From contig PNNH01000090.1 of assembly GCA_013824165.1 (NCBI GenBank), forward strand, positions 1 through 49,437: 49,437 nucleotides of DNA, read 5' to 3'. A model generated the notes under the pieces. The model had not been told where the DNA came from. It saw only the letters and a program-made list of their open reading frames with translations, and did not search any database. Below are positions 19,739 through 26,729 of the stretch, piece after piece. The translations under genes were made by a program, and so were the position numbers. This DNA is from Methylibium sp. Its GTDB lineage: Bacteria; Pseudomonadota; Gammaproteobacteria; Burkholderiales; Burkholderiaceae_C. How positions within the stretch are numbered: position 1 is the stretch's first letter; every line of letters begins with the position of its first letter.

Positions 19739-22024
19739 TTACTGCCAGTAGTACAAGGCCGTGTCGGCGGTTCCAGTTGAGCTGGACGGCGAGGTGAAGA
19801 TGCGGTTGCTGCCGCCCTCCCAGACCACCGCGCCGCTACTGTCCTTCTTGATGAACTTGAACTCCAGCTGGGTCGCCTTGGGCACGCTGACCGGGAGGAA
19901 CCACTGCGGGTAGTTCGGATTCATCATCGCCTCAGGCGCCTTGGCCGGGTCCCAGCCGCCTAGTTCCGGGATGTTGCCGACCACATGGACGTTTTGGCCC
20001 AGCGTGGTCGCCGCGTTGACCTTGAAGATCACCTGCACCTGATCGCCCGACAGCACTTCGTAGCGGAAGGTGTTGCTGGTGTTGGCGCCCTTGACGACGG
20101 TGATGTTGAGCACGCCCGGTGTCGCGGCGGCAGGGACCGTCGCCTCGATCTGGCTATCGCTCGCCGAGACCACGGTGGCTGTCGCGCTGCCAAACTTGAC
20201 GGTCGGTGATCCACCGAGGCCGGCGCCATAGATGTAGACGCTGTTGCCGGCGCGGCCGGAGGTCGAGACCACATCGCCGATGCGCGGAATCGTCGTGCCC
20301 AGCGAAGGGTTGTGCGACCAGACGCTGACCTCGCCGCCGCTGAGCACGAAGCTCGCCAACTGCCCACCGCTGACGGTATTCGCCGCGCCGTACAGCGTGC
20401 CTGTCAGCACATCGCTGTAGCTGCCGGCCGGCAGGCTGGTCGCCAGCACCGGCACGGTGTAGCTGGTATTGGGATGACGATTGACGGCGACGACGACTTG
20501 CTTGTCGTAGAACTTGCGCGAGAACACCAGCACATCGTTGTTCGAGTACAGGATGCTGGTCTCGCCATAGGCCAGCGCTTCGTTCGAGGCGCGCAGGTCC
20601 GCCAGCTTCTTGATCGTCAGGTAGGCGGTGGTGGTCTGGCTGAACGATGGTGCCGCCACCTGCATGAAGCCGCGCCCGGCAATGTCGCTGGCGTTGGCCG
20701 AGGACATGTATTGCTCGGTGCCGTAATAGATATTGGGCGTGCCGCGTGCCGTCATCAGCGTGGCGATGGCCGCATGAAACGGCTTGTCGTTGGGCTGGAT
20801 ATAGCGGAAGCGCGTCACATCATGGTTGTCGAGAAAGGTGATCGCCTGGTTCTCGTAGATGTAGTCGGCCGAGGTCTGCGTCAGCATGCTGCCGAATTGG
20901 GCCATCGTCTCACTGAAGCTGCCGAAAGCATTGGTGCTGGCGCGGTAGTACTCGAAGTCGAGGTTGTTGACGCCGGTGCGGTCGGGAAAGGTCCGGTACT
21001 CGTTGTACTTGGGGTCCGGACGACCGATGAAGAATTCCCCGAAGTGGGCCATCGGGCCGCCCGGCGCCGAATCGATCGCGTCACGCAGGCCCTTCACGAA
21101 GGCCGGGTTCATGTGCAGGGTCGCATCGTGGCGGAAGCCGTCCACGCCCAGCGCCTTCCAGAATGCCGCTGCCTTCTCCAGGTGCGCGACGACGTTGGCA
21201 TTCTCTTGCGAGAAGTCGGCCAGCGATCCGAGCTCCTTGTGCCGGAAGCCGAAGATGCTGCTGTCTCCACCCCGGTCACCGAGACCGTGGAACCAGCCGT
21301 TCACGTCGTTGTTCGGATCAGCCAGCAAGTTCTCGACGGCGGCCGAACCGGAGCAGTTGTAGGGCTCGCCCGCGGCGTCGAAGCAGTAGTTGCCGCTGCC
21401 GTCCTTGTCGGGTTCGTAGAGCTTGCCGTCCTCGGCCACAAAGCCGGCCGTGGGATTCTTCCAGCGGCTGCTGTGATTGGTGACGAAATCAATCACCAGC
21501 TTCATGCCCTGGGCATGCAGCGCGTCCCTCAGCGCCTTGAACTTGTTCAGGCTGCCGAAGTGCTTGTTGGTGGCGAAGTAGTTGCGGACGTGGTAGCCGT
21601 GGAAGCTAGTCCAGCGGTCGATGCCGCCACCGGCCTGATAGTCCAGGATGGCCGTGTCGCGGTTGGCATAAGGCGCCGAGATCCAGACCGCCGTGACGCC
21701 CATGTTCTTGAGGTAGGCAATCTTGTCGATGATGCCCTGCCAGTCGCCGCCTTGATAGAGCTTCAGGTCGTTGCCGCTGCCATCGAACAGCGTGGCGTCG
21801 AAACCGCTGGGCACGTTGTTGCTGGTGTCGCCGTCATAGAAGCGGTCGGTGATGATCTGATAGACCACATCCTTCGGTGTCACCGGTCCCAAGGCACCGC
21901 TGGCGGTCAGGGCGCTGGCCGTCTGCAGCGGGGTGAGCAGCAGCCCCGCCAACAAGAGCAGCGACGCTCCCAGCCTTCCTAGACGGTCGCCCCTAGGACG
22001 ATTTTCATTACGTTCGCTTTGCAT
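19739..22024 (-). CDS. Secreted alpha-amylase of CGTase domain architecture
   Basis: This is a 761-residue exported GH13 enzyme. The ATG at 22024 has GGAG at a 6-base spacing and is preferred to the ATG four codons upstream, which has none. After the signal peptide come the A/B/C domains (VVYQIITDRFYDGD to about residue 515). An IPT/TIG-like D domain (about 530-625, PRIGDVVSTSGRAGNSVYI) and a C-terminal CBM20 starch-binding domain (about 660-761, ending LYYWQ) complete the cyclodextrin glucanotransferase layout. Catalytic residues are D300 (GFRHDATLH), E330 (FGEFFIG) and D402 (LDNHDVTRF). At the CGTase central subsite, an aromatic residue in true CGTases, G266 occurs (ELGSLADF), as in hydrolytic relatives. 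It is therefore more likely a starch-binding amylase than a cyclodextrin producer. Confidence 0.88.
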   Translation of the reverse strand: MQSERNENRPRGDRLGRLGASLLLLAGLLLTPLQTASALTASGALGPVTPKDVVYQIITDRFYDGDTSNNVPSGFDATLFDGSGNDLKLYQGGDWQGIIDKIAYLKNMGVTAVWISAPYANRDTAILDYQAGGGIDRWTSFHGYHVRNYFATNKHFGSLNKFKALRDALHAQGMKLVIDFVTNHSSRWKNPTAGFVAEDGKLYEPDKDGSGNYCFDAAGEPYNCSGSAAVENLLADPNNDVNGWFHGLGDRGGDSSIFGFRHKELGSLADFSQENANVVAHLEKAAAFWKALGVDGFRHDATLHMNPAFVKGLRDAIDSAPGGPMAHFGEFFIGRPDPKYNEYRTFPDRTGVNNLDFEYYRASTNAFGSFSETMAQFGSMLTQTSADYIYENQAITFLDNHDVTRFRYIQPNDKPFHAAIATLMTARGTPNIYYGTEQYMSSANASDIAGRGFMQVAAPSFSQTTTAYLTIKKLADLRASNEALAYGETSILYSNNDVLVFSRKFYDKQVVVAVNRHPNTSYTVPVLATSLPAGSYSDVLTGTLYGAANTVSGGQLASFVLSGGEVSVWSHNPSLGTTIPRIGDVVSTSGRAGNSVYIYGAGLGGSPTVKFGSATATVVSASDSQIEATVPAAATPGVLNITVVKGANTSNTFRYEVLSGDQVQVIFKVNAATTLGQNVHVVGNIPELGGWDPAKAPEAMMNPNYPQWFLPVSVPKATQLEFKFIKKDSSGAVVWEGGSNRIFTSPSSSTGTADTALYYWQ

Positions 22025-22095
22025 TGCACACTCCATGGGTGTTGGATGGTGCTGAGCAACGAGAACGTTACCGCACCCTGTTCGTCGAACACAGC

Positions 22096-22123
22096 GGCCC
22101 CGCCGGCGTCTGCCGGCAGGGCC
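22096..22123 (-). terminator. Strong GC hairpin after the TonB receptor gene
   Basis: GGCCC/GGGCC and GCCGGC/GCCGGC arms, joined through one T-G wobble on the minus strand, form a 12-pair stem around a four-base loop (22108-22111), 10 bases past the receptor stop. No T-run follows, so it may slow or process transcription without ending it fully. It lies between the receptor and the amylase. Confidence 0.4.
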
Positions 22124-22133
22124 GCACCGCCCG

Positions 22134-24959
22134 TCAGAACTTGTAGTTCATCCCGACGAGATAGGACTTGCCGAACTTCTTGCGGTCCGTGGTCTGACCG
22201 TTGGCCGCGTCGTAATACTCGAACCAAGGGTTGGTCAGGTTGCTGCCCTGGGCCAGGATCGACAGGCCTTTCAGCGCGCCCTGGCTGAACTCATAAGAGG
22301 CCTGGAAGTCGATATTGGTCGAGCCCTTCACATAGACCAACTGGTTGCGGTCCTGGTAGTCGTTGATCGAGCCCAGGAAATCCGAGCGCGTGCGCGCGGC
22401 CACGGCAATCTGGAAACCATGCTTTTCGTAATAGGCGCGCAGATTGACCACCTGCTTGGACAAACCCGGCAGCGGAATCGTCTGGGTCCTGACGTTCTGT
22501 GTCGAGAAGCCGGTCGCCGGCAGCGAGACGGAGCTGCTGGTGTTCGAGTAGTTCACCATCACGCCAAAGCCGTCCAGCATCTTGCTGGCGAGGCTGAGCG
22601 GCACGTTGACCGCCAGCTCCACGCCGCTGATCGAACCGCCGGAGCCGTTGATGGGCTTGGTGAACAGGCCCACCTTGCTGCCGCTGGGCGGCAGCACCGA
22701 ATTCGGCGTCAGGAAGGGGCTGAAGTCGAAGGCCTCGTTAACGCTCAGGATGTATGTCTTCAGGTTCTTGTGGAAGCCGGCGACGCTGATGTAGCCCTTG
22801 TTGCCGAAATACTTCTCATAGGACAGGTCCAGTGCATCGGCGCGGAACGGCTCCAGCTTCGGATTGCCGCCAGCGCCCTTGATGATGGCCGGGTTGACGT
22901 CCGTCTTCAGCGAGAACTCGAACGAGGCCTTCATGTCCTCCATATTTGGCCGCGCCAGCACACGCCCCAGGCCGAAGCGCAGCAGGCTGTCGCTTCCCAG
23001 CGGCGTGGAGAGGTTCAGGTTGGGCAGGAAGTCGGTGAAGCTGTGATCGGCACCCATCGCGGTGTAGAGGCAGCGCTTGGTTGCATCGTTACAGCTGGCC
23101 TGATCGACCTTAAAGCCCGTGGTCGACTGCTGGGTGTGCTGCACCTGCAGACCGATATTGCCGCGCACCGTCAAGCCAGCAAGCTGGCCGTCGATATCGC
23201 CCTTGATGTAGCCGGTGCTGACCTTCTCATCCACACCCCAGCTCTTGCTCGCGATGTCGAAGACGGTCCATTGGTTCAACTGGTAGACCGAACCGAGCGA
23301 GCCGGCCGGATTCCAGTTCAGCGTCGGAATGCCGGTGAGGCCGCCCACGCCTGTGCTTGGATTCGGCACGGTGGCCGACACCAGACGATCCTTGACGGTG
23401 CCATCGGGATTCAGGCCGCCGGGAATCACCAAGGCACCTTCGATGGCGACACGATCCTTGCTGCGGTTGGTGTAGTTCGCGCCCAGGTCCACCGAGACCA
23501 GCGGACCCCAGCTGACATCGTGCTTGCCCGACAGACGCAAGGCCTGGATCTTGTCGGTCGTGGTCGGGTTGGCGTAATAGCCGTCCTGCACACCATTGGC
23601 ACCAGCCCAACCCTGCACGTCGGTGAGCTTGATGAGATTGGGGTCGGCGTAGTTCAGGCCGCTCTTGTACTTCACCTCGGCCAGATTGTTGCCGTTGAAG
23701 CCGCTGAAGGAAATCGTGTCGGCGTTGTTGAGCGTGTTGCCCGGCAGGCCGGCAGTGGTCTCATAACGCACCGAATCCTTGACGACTTCAGAGTAGGACA
23801 GGTCGGCGTTCATCGCCCAGCCACCTGCCTTGAACTTGTTGCCCCAGCCCAGCGACTTCAGCTCGTCGGTGTAGTCCTCGTTGTGATTGCGGATCACGCC
23901 CTTCCAGTTGGTGAAGGTACCCGAAGTGGCAACCCCGTTGGCCACAGTGGCGTTGATGAGGCTGCCACCGACGTCGTTGGCACCCGCTGAAAGGCCCCCG
24001 ATCGGGCCTTCGAGGCCACGCTTCTTGACCGAGAAATTTCCCTTGGAATAGAAGATGTCGACGATGGACTCGAAGTCCTTGTGCGGCTTGTACTGCAGCA
24101 CCGCCATGGCGCCGGTGCGGTCGAAGTCGGTGGTCTCGATGTCGGTGGTGAAGCCACCCGGTGTCTTCACCTTGGCGCCGTTGTAGTCCACCTCGGCCAC
24201 CCAGCCACCCCAGGTGTTGAAGTTCGGCCGGCCGCCACCATTCGACTTGTGCTTGGTGAGGCCCAGGGCCACGCCGATGGTGCGATCCGCAAACTGGTCC
24301 ACGTAGGAGAGCGAGGCGCGATCACCGCTGCCGGTGCCGAAGCCCGGCAGGTTCTCGGCCTTGGTGTTGTGTTCCTTGCGGTAGTTCGCGGCCACCGCGC
24401 GCTTGCCGAAGTTCAGCGGGCGCACCATCTGCAGGTCGATGGTTGACGACAGGCCCTGACCGACCAGTGAAGCATCCGGTGTCTTGTAGATCAGGATGCC
24501 ACCCAGCAGTTCGGCCGGGTACTGGTCGAACTCGACACCGCGGCCGGTGCCGGTGGAGGCTTGCTCGCGGCCATTCAACAGGCCGCCGTTGAAGTCGGGC
24601 GACATGCCGCGCACGCTGACCTGCTGGGCGCGGCCCGTCACCGGACTGAGCTGGATGGTCACGCCAGGCAGACGCGAGACAGACTCGGCCACGCTGGAGT
24701 CGGGCAGCTTGCCGATGTCTTCGGCCGAAATGGCCTCGACGATGGAGTCGCTGTTCTTCTTCACCGAGATGGCCGCCTCGATGCCCTTGCGGATACCGGT
24801 GACGGTGACCGTGTCGAGCGTGGTGCTGGCCTGTTGCGCCTGCGCGGCCTGAGCCGCCACCAGCAACAACACGGTGCAACCGGCTGCCACCGGACTCATC
24901 TTGTAAACAGAAGTCCGCATCGCCTGACGCGTACCGGACCTGATCTTGGCACTCTTCAT
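22134..24959 (-). CDS. TonB-dependent receptor, Xanthomonas/Caulobacter oligosaccharide type
   Basis: This 941-residue outer-membrane receptor probably imports maltodextrins using TonB energy. AGGAG at a 7-base spacing supports the ATG at 24959. The long signal region ends at AAQAAQAQ, and the TonB box-like TLDTVTVTGIRKGI follows. The plug domain contains EDIGKLPDSSVAESVSRLPG, VRGMSPDFN and GGILIYKTPD, characteristic of the Xanthomonas-Caulobacter TonB subfamily (TIGR01782 type). The barrel ends in an aromatic residue (YLVGMNYKF), as outer-membrane assembly requires. The two amylases, importer and glucokinases around it suggest an alpha-glucan substrate, as for Caulobacter MalA; this is inference. 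Two HexR-like sites lie 101 and 256 bases upstream. Confidence 0.92.
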   Translation of the reverse strand: MKSAKIRSGTRQAMRTSVYKMSPVAAGCTVLLLVAAQAAQAQQASTTLDTVTVTGIRKGIEAAISVKKNSDSIVEAISAEDIGKLPDSSVAESVSRLPGVTIQLSPVTGRAQQVSVRGMSPDFNGGLLNGREQASTGTGRGVEFDQYPAELLGGILIYKTPDASLVGQGLSSTIDLQMVRPLNFGKRAVAANYRKEHNTKAENLPGFGTGSGDRASLSYVDQFADRTIGVALGLTKHKSNGGGRPNFNTWGGWVAEVDYNGAKVKTPGGFTTDIETTDFDRTGAMAVLQYKPHKDFESIVDIFYSKGNFSVKKRGLEGPIGGLSAGANDVGGSLINATVANGVATSGTFTNWKGVIRNHNEDYTDELKSLGWGNKFKAGGWAMNADLSYSEVVKDSVRYETTAGLPGNTLNNADTISFSGFNGNNLAEVKYKSGLNYADPNLIKLTDVQGWAGANGVQDGYYANPTTTDKIQALRLSGKHDVSWGPLVSVDLGANYTNRSKDRVAIEGALVIPGGLNPDGTVKDRLVSATVPNPSTGVGGLTGIPTLNWNPAGSLGSVYQLNQWTVFDIASKSWGVDEKVSTGYIKGDIDGQLAGLTVRGNIGLQVQHTQQSTTGFKVDQASCNDATKRCLYTAMGADHSFTDFLPNLNLSTPLGSDSLLRFGLGRVLARPNMEDMKASFEFSLKTDVNPAIIKGAGGNPKLEPFRADALDLSYEKYFGNKGYISVAGFHKNLKTYILSVNEAFDFSPFLTPNSVLPPSGSKVGLFTKPINGSGGSISGVELAVNVPLSLASKMLDGFGVMVNYSNTSSSVSLPATGFSTQNVRTQTIPLPGLSKQVVNLRAYYEKHGFQIAVAARTRSDFLGSINDYQDRNQLVYVKGSTNIDFQASYEFSQGALKGLSILAQGSNLTNPWFEYYDAANGQTTDRKKFGKSYLVGMNYKF

Positions 24960-25059
24960 CGCTTGTCTCCTACTTGCTCTTTATGGCTGCCACACATGCG
25001 CTGAAAGCCAGTCTCTCAGCCCGGCCGACAGCTAAACCTACATCTGCTTCGATTGTGTT

Positions 25060-25074
25060 TGTACCAAAACTAGA
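25060..25074. promoter_or_regulatory. HexR-like site with one mismatch, proximal to the TonB receptor
   Basis: TGTACCAAAACTAGA matches TGTA-N7-TACA at seven of eight fixed bases, 101 bases upstream of the receptor ATG. It resembles GGTAGCAAAACTACA at 26458. A second, overlapping repeat CAAAAC-TAGAT-GTTTTG (25065-25081) could be the real recognition element for a different regulator. Confidence 0.35.
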
Positions 25075-25214
25075 TGTTTTGCAACACCACCGAAACCCCT
25101 AAACATGACTTTTCACCCATCAAAACCCGCGCGATTCCCTTCAGATAACTCTTTTTCTCATTGGTATATTCCGAAAACCAACAACCGCGTCGCTGTTTCA
25201 AACATCCGCCCACC

Positions 25215-25229
25215 TGTAGCCAGACTACA
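25215..25229. promoter_or_regulatory. HexR-like operator distal to the TonB receptor
   Basis: TGTAGCCAGACTACA has five-base perfect arms TGTAG/CTACA and fits TGTA-N7-TACA exactly. It is 256 bases upstream of the receptor ATG and 26 bases past the glk stop, so it most plausibly acts on the receptor promoter. Confidence 0.45.
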
Positions 25230-25255
25230 TCCAATCCCCGAACGCACACTGCGAC

Positions 25256-26245
25256 TCAAAGCCGGTGCTGCTGAACCGCCAGAGCGGCACCCCCGAGAGC
25301 GGCCAGCGTGTCGGTGATCAAGGCTGTCGGGATCTCTTGCAGATAAGGACTCAGACGCCCCTTCGCTTCAAAACGCTGGCGGAAGGCCGACGCGAAGAAG
25401 CGATCACCAAGCCGCGGCACGATGCCGCCGCCGATGTAGACCCCGCCTCGCGCACCCAGCGTCAAGGCGACGCTGCCGGCAAAGCCGCCCAGCAGCGCGC
25501 AGAACACATCCAGCGTGCGGCTGCAGGCCGCGTCGGCACCGCTCAAGCCCAGTTCGACAATGCGCTCGGAACTCATGCTTGCTGAGGCGTGCCCGAGCAC
25601 AGCTACAAGCGCCCCATGCAGCACCGGCAGGCCAATGCCGGAGAGCAGACGCTCGGCCGAGACATGGGCATGCGTCTTCCGAACATGCGCCAGCAGCGCC
25701 GACTCGAAATCATCAGCCGGCGCCAGCGAGGCATGACCACCCTCGCCCGGCAAAGCCAGCCAGCCCTGCGAGGTCCGGATCACCCCGGCAACCCCCAGAC
25801 CGGTGCCCGGGCCGATCACCGCCAGCATGCCTGCGGGATTCGGCAGCGCGCCATGGGCGCGCAACTGGGAGGGTTGCAGTCCGGGCAGCGACAGCGCCAG
25901 CGCCTCAAAGTCATTCAGCATCAGCAGCAGGTCCAGGCCGAGCTGGCGCTGGACCTCACTGCGCGAGAAACGCCAGCTGCTGTTGATGAGATCAATCTCG
26001 TCACCAGCCAATGCCGTCGCGACGGCAAAGGCGGCTTGCCGCGGCCTGATGAAGGCCGGCCCCAATTCAGCCGCCAGCGCTTGCAGGTAGGCCTGCGCCG
26101 CCTCGACAGGCCCGCCGTAAGCCGCCACGGCCAGCGTCCGGACATGCGAGACACGCCCGGCCACGGCGCAGCCAAAGCGCGCATTGCTGCCACCAATGTC
26201 AGCCACCAGGCAAGGCATGGACGATGTGTCCAAGACGTGCCGCAT
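25256..26245 (-). CDS. glk: Glucokinase (Glk family)
   Basis: This cytoplasmic enzyme phosphorylates glucose with ATP. The chosen ATG at 26245 has GGAG at a 6-base spacing; earlier starts (GTG 26272, ATG 26269) have no ribosome site. It gives 329 residues, normal for Glk. The phosphate-binding loop is LVADIGGSNARFG near residue 13, the catalytic aspartate is D112 in LNDFEALALSLP, and AVIGPGTGLGVAG and LPGEGGHASLAP are conserved. IGGGIVPRLGDRF near the C-terminus is typical. It is divergent from a second glucokinase fused to an RpiR regulator (26730-28640). Glucose released by MalQ and the amylases is the likely substrate. Confidence 0.93.
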   Translation of the reverse strand: MRHVLDTSSMPCLVADIGGSNARFGCAVAGRVSHVRTLAVAAYGGPVEAAQAYLQALAAELGPAFIRPRQAAFAVATALAGDEIDLINSSWRFSRSEVQRQLGLDLLLMLNDFEALALSLPGLQPSQLRAHGALPNPAGMLAVIGPGTGLGVAGVIRTSQGWLALPGEGGHASLAPADDFESALLAHVRKTHAHVSAERLLSGIGLPVLHGALVAVLGHASASMSSERIVELGLSGADAACSRTLDVFCALLGGFAGSVALTLGARGGVYIGGGIVPRLGDRFFASAFRQRFEAKGRLSPYLQEIPTALITDTLAALGGAALAVQQHRL

Positions 26246-26457
26246 CGCCTTCTCCGAAAGCCCGCTCATCACGGCTCAGGCCACACCGGCGCTAGCGGCA
26301 CCGGCACGGCATTCACACAAGAGCGACGCAGCCCAGCGGCAGCGCAGGCCTCGGCAAGCCCCGCCTTGGGCGCGGGCGGCCTCGACGCCGGGCTGCGCAG
26401 CCGATCGACACAGGTATAGCGGACTCGTTGCAAAACTTCGCATTCTCATGCCGACAA

Positions 26458-26472
26458 GGTAGCAAAACTACA
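26458..26472. promoter_or_regulatory. HexR-like site with one mismatch, upstream of glk
   Basis: GGTAGCAAAACTACA matches TGTA-N7-TACA except for the first base. It lies 213 bases upstream of the chosen glk start and 258 bases upstream of the glk-hexR start. Confidence 0.38.
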
Positions 26473-26628
26473 TTTTCAGCGCAAGAGAGATTTCACCGGA
26501 ACTACATCTTCAGACCTGATCGAGCGCCAGCTGCCCGGTGCTCATCTGGCGCTGACCCTGCGGCACAGATCGGCGCCAGCTCGCTTGTGGTGGATGCGCC
26601 AGCGGGCTACACCGACTTGCGCTGCGGC

Positions 26629-26643
26629 TGTAGCGCAGCTACA
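26629..26643. promoter_or_regulatory. HexR-like operator, perfect palindrome, upstream of glk-hexR
   Basis: TGTAGCGCAGCTACA is a perfect palindrome with six-base arms around GCA. It lies 87 bases upstream of the glk-hexR ATG and is centred about 54 bases upstream of the start expected from the CATAAT box at 26678-26683. This position suits autoregulation by the RpiR domain encoded just downstream. Confidence 0.52.
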
Positions 26644-26677
26644 CACTCTGCCCTGAGCTGCGGGCCGATCCGGGCCG

Positions 26678-26683
26678 CATAAT
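26678..26683 (+). promoter_or_regulatory. Candidate -10 box for glk-hexR
   Basis: CATAAT differs from the sigma-70 consensus by one base and would start transcription near 26690, about 40 bases before the ATG. No good -35 hexamer is visible at 17 +/- 1 bases, so activation by an upstream-bound factor is possible. Confidence 0.35.
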
Positions 26684-26729
26684 CGTGCGAAGCCAAGCGC
26701 CACCCCAGGGCCTCAGACAAGAACGACCT

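Larger units (their letters stand above)
24960..25255. promoter_or_regulatory. Control region between glk and the TonB receptor
   Basis: This is 296 bases without a gene, much richer in A+T than its surroundings. Both flanking genes lie on the minus strand, so it is the 3' end of glk and the promoter side of the receptor. It holds a TGTA-N7-TACA site at 25215-25229 and a one-mismatch copy at 25060-25074. An overlapping inverted repeat CAAAAC-TAGAT-GTTTTG lies at 25065-25081. No clear terminator for glk and no convincing -35/-10 pair was found. Confidence 0.5.
26246..26729. promoter_or_regulatory. Divergent control region between the two glucokinase genes
   Basis: This is 484 bases without a supported gene. 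It holds two HexR-like sites (26458-26472 and 26629-26643), an isolated ACTACA half-site near 26501-26506, and a CATAAT box (26678-26683) that could serve glk-hexR. The left half (26280-26420) is GC-rich with no visible structure. The sequence AACTACAT followed by pyrimidines recurs near 26467 and 26500, and a similar form is seen near 25036. Confidence 0.5.

Noticed and set aside
20312-21982. 556-codon plus-strand frame opposite the CGTase-like amylase
   Set aside because: It is antisense to a gene with a signal peptide, intact catalytic residues and a terminator; the translation shows no domain.
22061-22072. AACGTT core as a LacI-family operator before the amylase gene
   Set aside because: There is a single weakly symmetrical copy, no LacI-type regulator in the window and no second site in the locus.
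25105-25317. Small open frame of 70 codons between the TonB receptor and glk
   Set aside because: It has no ribosome site, overlaps the glk 3' end antisense and lies over an operator-like site; it looks like a chance frame.
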